Positions 1-51,010 of a stretch of 64,000 bases of DNA are shown one piece after another (the stretch's first letter is position 1; each line of letters starts with the position of its first letter). Origin of the DNA: Amorphochlora amoebiformis (lineage: Eukaryota; Cercozoa; Chlorarachniophyceae); NCBI GenBank assembly GCA_054601695.1, contig BAAHQB010000122.1, positions 496,001-560,000 of the forward strand, given 5' to 3'. The notes beneath the pieces are model-generated. The model searched no databases. It was not told the DNA's origin and worked only from the letters and a program-made list of their open reading frames with translations. Position numbers and translations under genes: made by a program.

Positions 1-612
1 CTGTTCTAACCTACTAGGCTTGCACCTGCGAAAGCAACCGCAAAGAAGTTGTTGGATGAAATCTAGGATGATCACTGATTAGGGCGTGACATACTTCTAG
101 TACTTAGCTAGTAACTGCACATGGCCCTAACGTTCATGAATCATTCGATATAAAATCCAGAAATCGTACACACTCTTTTACTGAGATCTAAAAAATTTGC
201 TACTGTCTAGACTGTAGATCGTAGCTTACCTCAGGCTACGATACACTCTAGACGCTAGATACAGGCTCGCTAGACACCTAGGACGCTCTACTAGTCTAAA
301 CTCCAGATCCCTAGGATTCGCTAGAGATACTTTCAGAGGCTAGACTGTATACAGGACTAGAACTAGTATAATACTACTCTAGCATTCTAGACTAGTCTAG
401 AGGCTAGCCTCAGTCATGCAGGGCCTAGTCTCATCATCGTTGAATTCGAAATAAATTTGTTTGTACTTTTTTTTAACGACAATTCTAGAATTCTATCATG
501 GGTCGGTCATTGGAATAGTGTGAATCTACGTTCTCGTATTTCATACTGAGTTTATCTGTACTTGATCTTTAGCAACTTTAGTCTTTGTTCGTTGGACTCT
601 CGTCCTTACAAT
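1..612. other. Intergenic CTAG-rich block downstream of gene A
   Basis: Unlike the rest of the window this stretch has no TA array or TTAGGG tract. It is crowded with CTAG, TCTAGA and ACTAGT words between about 200 and 420 and otherwise looks unique. No convincing exon was found. The same texture recurs at 18.5-18.9 kb and 43.9-44.4 kb, both also between genes. Confidence 0.6.
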
Positions 613-17852
<17,240 letters not shown>

Positions 17853-18190
17853 CGCCGACGTGGGTTCCGAATTGTCACCTCCCGAAAAGAACATTTGGAA
17901 AATAATACCAATCCAGAAAACACCGAACTATTAATTTAAACCCGACAAATAAATTAAATAATAATTCGTCTTGATAGTTTTGACTACCCCTCCGCCTTCT
18001 CCCGCCTTGGTTGCCTCGCAAACACAGCAATCGGGAACTGTCCCCCCCCCCCTGGCCCCTTCGGACACAAAAAATACTAAAAGATGAACTACGTCGCCCC
18101 TCAATATTATTGCATCAAGGGCGGGGAGAGTCTATGCATGTGTATATCTACAATATGCGAATATGTTCCAATTAAATATCATGCATATAT

Positions 18191-18229
<39 letters not shown>

Positions 18230-18271
18230 GTATATAAAAAAATAAGAATATATACATATATATTTATATAT

Positions 18272-18300
<29 letters not shown>
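17853..18300 (-). promoter_or_regulatory. Upstream region of gene A with a C11 tract
   Basis: Unique, moderate-GC sequence upstream (minus sense) of the ATG at 17852. A run of 11 C lies at 18042-18052, about 190 bases from the ATG. It reads as poly-G on the gene's sense strand. A similar C14 tract lies about 200 bases upstream of gene C. Promoter function is inference. Confidence 0.35.
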
Positions 18301-18305
<5 letters not shown>

Positions 18306-18950
18306 CCTTCAACTCGTTCAAGTTTGTAAAATAGCTAAATGCAAGTTGAGACCGTATTGAGTAATAGTCAGTAGTCAATATCCAGAATATCCTTTAAGTT
18401 TCTAGGCTTGCTATCTCTCATGTTTCTATTCTATTCTTCTTACACCTCTCTTGAAACCCATGCTTACTTTTTTTTCATATCGATCATGCAGCTGCTGGAT
18501 CTGAGACGACATTCACTAGATTTAGCTAGACTCTAGCTAATGTAGAGGTTCCGCGCTATTGATTCTAGCTTGAATTGTATAACAAGTATAATGTCACAGT
18601 GAGTGACATCGTCAGGCTAACACTAGTACCCTAGGTACCAGACTAGATCTATCGAGTAGATACTATTACTAGACTAGGCCTCATTTAGATCATCTGAGAC
18701 AATATTTAGCTAGGCTTTATAATTAGAGGTTAGGTGATAAATTGTATAACTAGTATAATATCACAGTGAGTCCACAGTACCAACGTATTTGTCACATATA
18801 CTATATCTATTCTATATACCTCCTATACTTCTAACTAAATACTAGACAGAGCGTGCTGGGTCTACGCGTGGTAAGTAATATCCGATGATAATATCCGACG
18901 ATAGGGGCAGATACAGATTGCAATATCGATATCTATAGCCGATATCTAGG

Positions 18951-18984
<34 letters not shown>

Positions 18985-19133
18985 GTATGTATATATATGT
19001 ATACTAGATATCTTTACACCGGATATCAATCCTAAAGGATCTGAACTCATTCTGAGAGAGAGTAGATATCTGACTAGTCTAAGCCTAATATACTCGGTTC
19101 TCATGAGCCTAAGCTTAGTATACGCGGATCTCA
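18301..19133. other. CTAG-rich intergenic block between genes A and B
   Basis: Contains many CTAG/TCTAGA words, a diverged tandem duplication (AATTGTATAAC-AGTATAAT...CACAGTGAGT at about 18572-18604 and 18738-18770) and a 33-bp tandem pair at 19072-19137. No exon recognised. Confidence 0.6.
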
Positions 19134-19569
19134 TTAGCGATGGGCACTGCTTGTGAGAATTGTGAGCAAGAAACCCAGGAATAGAAAGATATCATGATGC
19201 CTGATATATTGATAATATAGTTTTGATATGTGTGCATGTAAACTGTGTATATCTAGTATATGTTTGACGTTGATGCAAGTGTGTGCGCGTATGTATATAT
19301 ATATACATATATATATACATATGTATACGTCATTATATGTATGTAAGTTCACGTATGTAAACGTATTCATATGTAAATATGTGTATTTAATATATTTTCC
19401 ATATATATATATATGTATGATATATTTATGTATGCACATATGTATATACATACATATACATATTATAGTACATAAACATATATGTATATATATATGTATA
19501 TATACATATATACATACATCTATATATATATATATATATATATACGTCCATATATATATGTATATATAT

Positions 19570-19612
<43 letters not shown>

Positions 19613-19689
19613 TACATAGAAATATATGTTGATACCATCTTTCTTTGACCTCTAGTCCCTCTTTGATTTTCGATACAACAGAGTATATA

Positions 19690-19752
<63 letters not shown>

Positions 19753-19931
19753 ATTACATACATATACAAATTATACAACATATATTAGATATATAAACAT
19801 ATCACATACATATACATATGTATATATATCTATATATGCATATGTATATATTACATATATATATATATATATATATATATTAATTCCATCTTTCTTTGAC
19901 TTCTAGTCCTTCTTTGATTCTCGATACAACA

Positions 19932-19971
<40 letters not shown>

Positions 19972-20197
19972 GGTATTACATACATATACAAATTATACAG
20001 CATATGTATATGTATATATATATATATAGGTAATAAATATATATATATATATATATGAATGTATATATACGTATATATATATATATATATAATATCATCT
20101 TTCTTTGACTTGTAGTCCTTCTTTGATTCTCGATACAACAGCATATATATATATATATATATATATATAGGTAATATATATATATATATATATATGA

Positions 20198-20239
<42 letters not shown>

Positions 20240-20356
20240 CCATCTTTCTTCGACTTGTAGTCCTTCTTTAATTCTCAATACAACAGTGTCGACATGTTCA
20301 CCTTCACTTAACCCTTTCAAAGCCTAATATTATAACATATATATATCTGTAAATAG

Positions 20357-20393
<37 letters not shown>

Positions 20394-20854
20394 TATACGT
20401 ATGTATATGTATTATATGTATACTCATATGCAAAACTAAATATATAAAAATGTATAAATGTAACATTGTTACCCTTATATATGTATTACATACATGTATA
20501 TATATATATATATAAATAAGAATATGTATAAATGCATATGTCTTTTTTCGGAAGCGTTAACCATTTAGCCCTTTCAAGATCTAATGTATGTTTATAATAT
20601 ATACCGGTAAATATATATATATATATATATATAATATTATATATATATATATATATGTTCAAGAACAATACGTATGCATTCTATCAGGGTACATTTACAT
20701 TCATAAATACGTCTACTTATGTATATATTTACGTATAAATATGGATATAATATATACACATCAATAGAAGCACTTATATATAAGATATATATATATATAT
20801 ATATATATGCATATATATATATATATATATATGCACACACACATATATATATAT

Positions 20855-20890
<36 letters not shown>

Positions 20891-20991
20891 ACATATATAT
20901 ATACAATACATGTATACACACATCCCACACATAAATAGAGATACATATATGTGTATATATACAATTATATACACATGTATACACACACACA

Positions 20992-21027
<36 letters not shown>

Positions 21028-21157
21028 AATATTTATATACATATATATTTACATATATATATATATATTTATATATATATATATATATTTCTATATAATA
21101 CCATCCGAAGGTTACTCTCTCCTCCAGTATGGGCCTCTATCAACAAGTCTTCGCATA

Positions 21158-21192
<35 letters not shown>

Positions 21193-21207
21193 ATATATTA
21201 TAAACAA

Positions 21208-21279
<72 letters not shown>

Positions 21280-21318
21280 CATATATATATATATATATGT
21301 ATATATTTATTATATATA

Positions 21319-21411
<93 letters not shown>

Positions 21412-21441
21412 AAATCTAAAACTTTTATACATGCACGCATA

Positions 21442-21482
<41 letters not shown>

Positions 21483-21530
21483 TATATATATGTATAGTGT
21501 AATTCTTATATTGATAGTTATCTCTATTTA

Positions 21531-21561
<31 letters not shown>

Positions 21562-21796
21562 AAATATATATCAATATATATATATATATATATATGCATA
21601 CATATATATACAACATAAAACTATTTCTATTCACATATATGTATGCGTACTGATACACATTGTTCAAAAAGAGCAATAATATTATATCATAAGGGGACAC
21701 AGTTCGAACAATAGATATTGCCAGCGTGTTGAAATAGTGTCGTACGTATACTACAGACAGCTGGAGATTGCTGGAGATCCAGAGATTCTTGAACAT
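19134..21796 (-). CDS. Gene B: small four-exon protein, family not recognised
   Basis: Four exons join in phase: 21659-21796 (ATG in GGCGATGT context; [10 protein letters not shown] then a hydrophobic stretch ending ILLLFLNN), 21102-21158 ([19 protein letters not shown]), 20241-20323 ([26 protein letters not shown]) and 19134-19200 ([10 protein letters not shown], ending SSAHR and a TAA stop). The predicted product is about 114 residues: a hydrophobic N-terminus, a charged middle and a hydrophobic tail, so membrane association is possible. The final intron holds three extra copies of the 20241-20323 exon end with its donor. An alternative frame of the last exon stays open further, so the C-terminus is the least certain part. 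A 10-bp perfect hairpin sits 3 bases upstream of the ATG. Confidence 0.5.
19631..20290. repeat. Four copies of the donor edge of gene B exon 20241-20323
   Basis: CATCTTTCTTTGAC-T-TAGTCC-TCTTTGATT-TCGATACAACAG at about 19634, 19884, 20093 and 20241. The last is the exon. Spacing shrinks from 250 to 210 to 145 bp. Companion phrase ATTACATACATATACAAATT is also repeated. Confidence 0.85.
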
Positions 21797-22030
21797 CGCC
21801 GTTACTACTTGGCAGTACCCAGTAGTAACGGAGTTTCGCGGAGAGTGTGACAGAACAACGTGACTTTGCGGCATGTCACGCTCACACGTGACCTAGCCGA
21901 GCTGTCACGTGACCGTGGAGACTATGTAAATCTTGTTGGAACGTAAGTTAAAGCATATAATCCAAATGGAGTACAACCAATGCTAGAGTAGGCCGTATAT
22001 TACTAATGGACCGCTACGATGATAACAACA
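21797..22030 (-). promoter_or_regulatory. 5' region of gene B: 10-bp hairpin and CACGTG palindromes
   Basis: Arms 21800-21809 and 21821-21830 pair perfectly (CGTTACTACT / AGTAGTAACG) around an 11-base loop, 3 bases upstream of the ATG. GTCACGTGAC at 21904-21913 and a half-copy at about 21883-21892 resemble E-box type sites. Function is inferred. Confidence 0.4.
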
Positions 22031-22189
22031 TATATGTATATGTATACGTATGTATTTACAACGTATAAGCATAACTATATATCTATATATAGATATATAA
22101 TAGACATATATATATATATATATATATACATATGTATATGCGTATGTATGTATATATGTATAAATATATGTATATATATGTATATATAT

Positions 22190-22253
22190 GTATATACCAG
22201 ATACAACAGCGCTGAAGCTCCGAAGGATAAAAGACCTGACATATTACATAGGT

Positions 22254-22262
<9 letters not shown>
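22190..22262. other. Exon-like island, strand unresolved
   Basis: Splice-like ends occur on both strands. The plus reading gives [16 protein letters not shown] between CCAG and GTATCC; minus readings are hydrophobic. It lies upstream of gene B and downstream of gene C. No neighbours were found to join it to. Confidence 0.3.
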
Positions 22263-22298
<36 letters not shown>

Positions 22299-22364
22299 TA
22301 TATATAGATACCTTATGTGGATGTAATACATAATTATAAAATACATGCTTAAGATATACATACG

Positions 22365-22402
<38 letters not shown>

Positions 22403-22429
22403 TTTGTATATATATATATATATATATAT

Positions 22430-22457
22430 TACATAAGTTTATAATATCTATATTTAA

Positions 22458-22491
<34 letters not shown>

Positions 22492-22615
22492 TAAGTTTGT
22501 AACGTATATACATATATATATATATTTCTGTATGTATATCACATAAGTCCATAACATCAATGTATTTATGGATTTATGGATGTATTTCACATACGTTTAT
22601 AACATACACACACAC

Positions 22616-22674
<59 letters not shown>

Positions 22675-22683
22675 TATATATGT

Positions 22684-22746
<63 letters not shown>

Positions 22747-22886
22747 CATAAGCTTATAGGAACAACATATACATATACAATACATTTACAACCATATATA
22801 TATATATATATAATACATATATATATATGTACATATACACACATCACATAAATATTTTTGTACATACACAGAAACACAATATATAC

Positions 22887-22923
<37 letters not shown>

Positions 22924-23047
22924 ATATACATATATAGATATCATGTATGTCCGATAAGTTTATAACATGTATACATGTATTTGTATGCATATAACATAGG
23001 TTTGTAAAATATCCAATATAACTATATATATATGAATGTATATATAT

Positions 23048-23097
<50 letters not shown>

Positions 23098-23150
23098 TGT
23101 AAATGAAATGAGTTTAGAACATATATATACCACACACATATGCATACATG

Positions 23151-23216
<66 letters not shown>

Positions 23217-23320
23217 TATATATATATTGTAACATTACATTATATAGATTTACAACATTCACATATTCATATATATACATACATACATGTATACTACATA
23301 ATTTGATAAGATTTATATAA
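22430..23320. repeat. Dispersed ACATAAGTTTATAACAT motif, about nine copies in (TA)n
   Basis: Copies near 22431, 22489, 22540, 22588, 22744, 22952, 22993, 23232 and 23293, at spacings from about 50 to 240 bp. Intergenic between genes B and C. Confidence 0.7.
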
Positions 23321-23438
23321 TAATCACCATGTGCAGAAAATATACATTTTATACTTATATATATACATATATATATATATATTATATATATATATATATA
23401 TATATCTTATATATAATATATATATATATATGCATATA

Positions 23439-23513
<75 letters not shown>

Positions 23514-23708
23514 TGTATAAATAAACATATGCATTTACATGCATATGTATATATATATATTTTTTATATATATATATATATATATACATATATATTGCTA
23601 GTGTGTATATCCTAACAACTCTAACCCCAACCCTAACCTAATCCTAACCCAAACCCTAACCCAAACCCTTTCCCTAACCCTAACCCTAACCATAACCTAA
23701 TCTACAGC

Positions 23709-43197
<19,489 letters not shown>

Positions 43198-43410
43198 TTC
43201 TTTAAGCCGACTTAATTGTTGAAAAAATAAATATTAAGTCGGTATAAGTGTATCCATAAAAATACCTAATTAAAATATTCTGAAACTTAATTTGTTATAG
43301 GTTAGTACGGTAGTATAAGAGGGCAAATATAGGTCATGAATTATTATTTTTAAGGATTAAAGCGCCTTTTCAGGATCTGGAACCCCTTTCAGCCCCCCCC
43401 CCCCCCAATT
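43198..43410 (-). promoter_or_regulatory. 5' region of gene C: 10-bp hairpin and C14 tract
   Basis: Arms 43207-43216 and 43233-43242 pair perfectly (CCGACTTAAT / ATTAAGTCGG) around 16 A/T-rich bases, ending 9 bases upstream of the ATG at 43197. A run of 14 C at 43393-43406 lies about 200 bases upstream, as in gene A. Confidence 0.4.
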
Positions 43411-43537
43411 ATGGTTTGTTTCCCGTTTTATAATAATTCAAACAATTTCTCGCCTCATATTGAACTATGTGTGATGTATTTGCCCAAAAATATTGCGAAA
43501 AATAACGCTTTAATTTGTCGCTGAATCGAATTGATAG
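43409..43537 (-). CDS. Possible terminal exon, gene unknown
   Basis: After the acceptor TTCCAG, 42 codons stay open to TAA: LSIRFSDKLKRYFSQYF, then WANTSHIVQYEARNCLNYY and KTGNKP. Codon content looks protein-like. No upstream exon was identified that joins it, so it may be chance. Confidence 0.3.
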   Translation of the reverse strand, partial: LSIRFSDKLKRYFSQYFWANTSHIVQYEARNCLNYYKTGNKP

Positions 43538-43622
43538 CTGGAAGCGAATCTAGGCGAATAGAGCAGGGAAACAGTGTACATACTACGGTATAGTTCATGT
43601 TAGAGCTCGATCAAGTAACTTA

Positions 43623-43663
<41 letters not shown>

Positions 43664-43702
43664 TATATATATGTATATATATATATGTACCATATATATG
43701 TA

Positions 43703-44460
43703 GTGATTTGGTTTTCATATTCCACATGTAGATGTTATTCTGAACTTATTCATGATATAGGATAATTCTACACAATTTCAATCATAGACTCGTGACTCCA
43801 GTGATTTGGTTTTTCATATTCTATATCTAGCATATAGATGTTATAATGTAGACACTAGAGATAATCTAAACAACTTCGGTCGGTGTCTAGTGATTTGGTT
43901 TCAGCATTTTTTAAACCTAGATGTTTCTCTCTCTAGACACTGAGAGCTAGAGAGTCTGGACTCAGTCCTAGCAGTCTAGCATTTGACACATGGCATAGTA
44001 ATTGTGTAATACTAGTAATAACAGCAATGACATATATATATAGACATTGATTCATACGGTGTATAATGTAATATTATATATATAAATAGGCATTCTAGGC
44101 ATTTGCTAGATTTGTCTAGCAATGACACATACGGCATATATCTAGTATATCTAGTATATATGACAAATATTATATATGTACGTATACACAGCAGACACAT
44201 ACTAGTAGTATACTAGTTCTAGTAGTTATATATATATATATATATAATACCAGCCCTAGGAGCCATATACTCTGGACACTACTAGACTAGATCTAGTAGA
44301 TACATGTACATATCATCGGATTGTCTACACTGTATTCATGTATATCTCCATAGTACTACTAGTACTACTAGTACAAGTCTAGCAGACTCTAGCTAGTAGT
44401 ACTAGTATAAGGTGCATCTTGATTCAACATTCAATATTCTAGTATTTAAAACGTCAAATT
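43703..44460. other. CTAG-rich intergenic block with a three-unit repeat of about 95 bp
   Basis: GTGATTTGGTTTT-CATATT at 43710, 43800 and 43888 starts three diverged units containing TAGATGTT. From 43920 to 44410 the sequence is dense in CTAG, as at 1-420 and 18.5-18.9 kb. No exon recognised. Confidence 0.6.
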
Positions 44461-44659
44461 AAAAAAAAAAAAATTCACGAATCCGATTAAAATGAATTTT
44501 ACAAGAAAGAAAAAATCGAAATTTTTCGAAAACTTGGCACATCACGGTGTTCAATTAAGACTTTTGGAAAGTGTGGACCCACGTCTTAAGATAGATGTAT
44601 TATGCCTAATTCCATCCCAGCTGTTTACCGTTTCGACCTATTTAATTCTAGGATTTTCT

Positions 44660-44800
44660 AGATTATTCTCTAGATTCTAGTTGCAAGATGAGACATTCTA
44701 GTTGTGTACAGAGTTGATATTCATGCCGGTATGAATTCCGGAGGTATTTGCGTTTATCTGTTTCCCCATCAGCTATGGGTTCGGTTTCAGTGTTTTTACC
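44660..44800 (-). CDS. Possible terminal exon, gene unknown
   Basis: After AATTAG, a frame runs YGLRYGKNTETEPIADGE, TDKRKYLRNSYRHEYQLCTQ to a TAA near 44663. It needs two bases from a previous exon, which gene E's last exon does not supply. The plus strand also has open frames here. Confidence 0.25.
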
Positions 44801-44877
44801 GTACCTGAGCCCATACCTAATTTTTGTACAATTATTTATGTATATCATGTGTATTTACATACACGATCGATATTATG

Positions 44878-44908
<31 letters not shown>

Positions 44909-45125
44909 GAATATATGTAGATATGTTTTCGTGTGAATAATTATATAGGTATTCATATATATATTTATTTATGAATGTGCACATATAATATGTACGTAAA
45001 ATTTGGGTTGTGTGCCCAAAGATATATATATATATATGTGTATATGTATATATATATACACACACATGTATGTATATGTATATATACATGTATACATAAA
45101 TATATATATATATACATATACATGT

Positions 45126-45162
<37 letters not shown>

Positions 45163-45176
45163 CATACGGATATTTA

Positions 45177-45239
<63 letters not shown>

Positions 45240-45319
45240 GTCTAATGTAGCTCAGGAATATGTAGTTAGATATATATATATATATATATAGATATATATA
45301 TACATCTACATATTTACAT

Positions 45320-45388
45320 ATCTATATCTAGATAACCTCTTGATCTGTCTGACATATCTTAGGAAATGTATATCCATGCTTAATACAA

Positions 45389-45434
<46 letters not shown>

Positions 45435-45597
45435 ATCTATATCTGGATAACCTCTTGATCTGTCTGACGTATCTTAGGAAATGTATATCTATGTAGAATA
45501 TACATATATATTACATATCTACATATCTACATATCTATATCTAGATAACCTCTTGATCTGTCTGACGTATCTTAGGACATGTGTATCTTTGCATAAT

Positions 45598-45629
<32 letters not shown>

Positions 45630-45715
45630 GCATATATATTTAGATATCTACATATCTATATATCTATATCTAGATAACCTCTTGATCTGTCTGACGTATC
45701 TTAGGTTTGGACCAG
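45320..45715. repeat. Four copies of the gene E last-exon end
   Basis: GATAACCTCTTGATCTGTCT plus GACGTATCTTAGG at about 45331, 45450, 45545 and 45672. The last is continuous with exon 45679-45767. TA arrays lie between. Confidence 0.92.
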
Positions 45716-45880
45716 AAGTTATCTGAATTTACACCATTTTGCGGTCCAGAAAGGAGTCTCAAAGGTCCTATTTAGGTGTTATTATATAAATGTATTTGTG
45801 TGAGTATGTAGTAATGTGTAAATGTATGTTCATATATGTGTGCGTGCGTATATTTACATGTGTATATATATATATTTATG

Positions 45881-45918
<38 letters not shown>

Positions 45919-46262
45919 CGTATCTCCATCTATATACCTATATATATATATAAAGATATATATCTGTATCATAGAATATATATGTTCATGTATATATATA
46001 TATACATATATGTGTGTGTGTGTTAAACATATATATATATATATTGCATCTATATGTATACATTCATATATTCATGTATATATATATATATATAATATAT
46101 CATAATGTATATAATATATATAAAAATTTGAAAAATGTGGATACATGTAATAAAAATATGTATATTTATGTACCTAATATGTGTAATTTATATGTAAATA
46201 TATTTATACATGGTTATGCATATATATATATATATATATATACATAGATTTATATATATATG

Positions 46263-46293
<31 letters not shown>

Positions 46294-46735
46294 TCATATT
46301 TACCTATTCATATTTACCTCTACAAAATTATATTCAACTGTACTGCATACATATCTATACATACATATATATATATCTATATATATATGTATATGTATAT
46401 TATATATCATTATATAATGTATCATTTTGAGATAATATATATATTATATATATATATATATATATTTTATATATATATATTCTTACCCTCCCAGGCAGTG
46501 GCCATGTAGGGTGCGTGAAAGAAATAATTATGACCTATATATAGAAACACAGCATATATTTCGTCAAATTCCTAGAATTCTCGAAGAAAACTACCAGAAT
46601 CAGAAATCGTTTTGAATTTTATCCAGAAATTATCCGTTATATATCCGGAATTATCCGTTATTTATCCGTTCTATTTCAAGATTTATTTTTAACAATTATT
46701 CGCAATCAGATTTCTTTTATGGATATATTCGTCGT

Positions 46736-46778
<43 letters not shown>

Positions 46779-46780
46779 TC

Positions 46781-46813
<33 letters not shown>

Positions 46814-46828
46814 TATTCATATATGTAC

Positions 46829-46893
<65 letters not shown>

Positions 46894-46965
46894 ATATATG
46901 TATATGCATATATATATATATATATATATAGTTATATTTATATATATATATATATATATACTATT

Positions 46966-47030
<65 letters not shown>

Positions 47031-47173
47031 GTACATAGTACATTGCAGATATACCACTACTAAGCGATATTTCATTTATCTCCGGCTCTTTTGGTCGAAG
47101 AGGGTTGATAAAGATATCTATCCGAACCTACATACATGTACATGTATGAGTATGTGTATATATAACAATTATA

Positions 47174-47211
<38 letters not shown>

Positions 47212-47495
47212 TATGTGTATATATATATATATATATAATATATAGGCTCTTTTGGTCGAAGAGGGTTGATAAAGATATCTATCCGAACCTACGTATTTAT
47301 ATAAATCGAGATATCGAGATATCGAGATAGCTTATAACCTCCTCAATTCCTATGGCTTTGGCGGCATCTTCGGCTAATTTCCAAACGGGATCCATGTATC
47401 CATTTTGTAACCACATTATCTGCTTGCCCTATGTTTGAATATCTACATAAATATGTATTATCTATATGTGTATTTAAGTTTCTATGAGTAAGCTA

Positions 47496-47526
<31 letters not shown>

Positions 47527-47562
47527 GTATATGTGTATATCGTATACTTGTATGTATATATA

Positions 47563-47600
<38 letters not shown>

Positions 47601-47700
47601 CATGAATCCATACGTTTATACGTATTCATATGTACATTGAGCCCTTGTAGTAATATACTCTAAATATATGTACAAGTAAATGTTGTATGTATATATATAC

Positions 47701-47744
<44 letters not shown>

Positions 47745-47822
47745 CTAAAACCTTATGTGACTTGAGTGTCCAGAAGTCATACGAACCCGGAATTCGGTTT
47801 GTATATTCGAATTCTCCATTTC

Positions 47823-47866
<44 letters not shown>

Positions 47867-47896
47867 CACACAAACGCACACATTTCCACATCTAGG

Positions 47897-47949
<53 letters not shown>

Positions 47950-48637
47950 ATAACAAGGGAAGAAAAAAAAAAAAATAGACGAGGTACTGGAATAGAAGAT
48001 ACGTCGACAGGTGTAGCTGTCTCAAAATCTCGATTTTGAGCGAACAGCTCTCTCACGTCTCAACTCCCCTCTCCCCCATCCCCCGGGCCCTCCATTTTTC
48101 CGCCCTCTCTCTCCCCCTCTTGTCTCCCACACACTCCCTCCTCTCAATCTCAGGGTACCTTCAAGAAACGAGAAGGAGAGATAGAGAATGAATAGGAAAA
48201 AAAAAAACAAACCGAGAGTGATTTCGAGGAGAAAGAGGAAAATATAGAGAGAATTCGAGAAAAGGGAGAAATTTTAGAGAAAATTCGGAGAACGGAGAAA
48301 ATTCGGAGAACGGAGAAAAGTCGGAGAACGGAGAAAAGTCGGAGAACGGAGAAAAATTCGCAAAACAGAGAAAAATTCGGAGAATGGAAAAAAAAATCGG
48401 ATACGGAGAAAATTCGGAGAACGGAAAAAAATTCGGAGAACGGAGAAAATTCGGGAAGGTTGACCTCAGGGCTATTATATCGTGGTAATCAGCGAATAGA
48501 CCCAGATATGCGCGGCCCCATAAGACTTCTACTTTAACCTGTGGATGTATATGTATGTATGTATATGTATGTATATTTATACATTTTATATATAATTATA
48601 TTTATCTATACATATATATATATATATGTGTGTGTAT

Positions 48638-48707
<70 letters not shown>

Positions 48708-48944
48708 TGTATATATATGTATGTGTGTGTATATATATGTGCATACTGTTCATTTATGCTACACGAAGGCATTTTTTATGTGCTTTTTCATGTATATATA
48801 TATGTTATATGTACAAGTATATATGTGTATATATATATATATATATATAAATATAAATACATTTATATATAGATAAAGAAATATTGAAATAAAAAATTAG
48901 ATATATTTATATACATATACATATATATATATATATACATATAT

Positions 48945-49004
<60 letters not shown>

Positions 49005-49024
49005 TATATATATATATATATATG

Positions 49025-49113
<89 letters not shown>

Positions 49114-49165
49114 GTGTATGTATATGTGTATATATATATACACACACAATTATATGTATTTATAC

Positions 49166-49205
<40 letters not shown>

Positions 49206-49362
49206 CGATGGTTAAATATCTAGAAATATACACGTATGCCTATATATATATATAAATATATATATATATATGTTTTGCAATATATCGAGCATGTACACTT
49301 GTTTATATATATCATAATTATACATTGCATTTAGATACATGTATACACGTAAGCATTTATAC

Positions 49363-49426
<64 letters not shown>

Positions 49427-49583
49427 AAAATATATATATATATATATATATATGTTTGCGAATAGTCAATATACATACATATATATATATGTATATAAAT
49501 ATATATACATATGTATATATATTTATATATATATATATATATACGTACATACATACATACATTATACATATATACATTTAAAT

Positions 49584-49618
<35 letters not shown>

Positions 49619-50558
49619 CATATATACATACATATACATATATATCTACAAATACTACACATACCTCCAACGGTGTATAATTAGGTGATATCGCTAACCC
49701 ACCAAAAGGTCCTTGTATAGCCATCTAAGATTAAGCCTTACATCAACAAAATTACGATAACATCAAACCTCCACCGGATGACAAAGTCAACGCCTCGACC
49801 GGATATCTCTTACATCAACCTCTTACGATAAGATCCGTCGACCGGGTTAGGGTTAGGGTTAGGGTTAGGGTTAGGGTTAGGGTTAGGGTTAGGGTTAGGG
49901 TTGGGGTTAGGGTTAGGGTTAGGGTTACAGCGTTAGGGTTAGGATTAGGAAGGTTGGGATTAGCTTTAGTCTTAGGCTTAGGGTTAGGATAACGGCTAGG
50001 GCGTTACGGTTAGGGTTAGGGTTAGGGTTAGGGTTAGGGTTAGGGTTAGGGTTAGGGTTAGGGTTAGGGTTAGGGTTAGGGTTGTACCCCTGGTTTAAGA
50101 TTTCTTAACAATCGATTCATAGTCGTGCTCCACGGCCGGTTATCGTCTCGAGCAATCTAAAGTTAAGGTTAGGGTTAGAATTAGAGTTAGGGTTAGGGTT
50201 AGGGTTAGGGTTGGAGGCTAGGGTTAGGGTTAGGGTTGGTGGTTAGGGTTGGAGGTTAGGGTTAGGGTTAGGGTTAGGGTTAGGGTTAGGGTTAGGGTTG
50301 GAGGTTAGGCTTTGCCTGTTTCCATTTGCGATTTATCCAGTCTTTCATTGATGAGCCTGACAATATTTTTAGGTTAGGGTTAGGGTTAGGGTTAGGATTA
50401 GGATTAGGGTTAGGATTTAGGGTTAGGGTTAGGGTTTGGGTTAGGGTTAGGGATTGAGGGTTAGGGTTTGAGTTAGGGTTAGGGATTGGGTTAAAGAGTG
50501 ACCTAAGCCATTTTGTGTGAATACGGGTTTGGTTCCTTTATCTCCTCCCTGGTGTGGA

Positions 50559-50604
<46 letters not shown>

Positions 50605-50638
50605 TATATGTACATATATATATGTATATATATGTATA

Positions 50639-50669
<31 letters not shown>

Positions 50670-50975
50670 GTATATATATGCACGAATGTGTACATATACC
50701 TCGGTATTGATTTTCTTAATGGATGTATGGGTATATAAGTATATAATATACTATATATATGTATATATACACACTACATATATATATATATATATACATA
50801 TACATACATATACATACATACATATACATACATATGTATTATGCATATACATACATTTATATATATGTATGTATGTATACATCTACAATATACTCTATTT
50901 AAATAGGTATGTATACTTGTGTGTTTATGAGTATTTATTTGTATGTATATATATATATATATATAATATATATAG

Positions 50976-51010
<35 letters not shown>

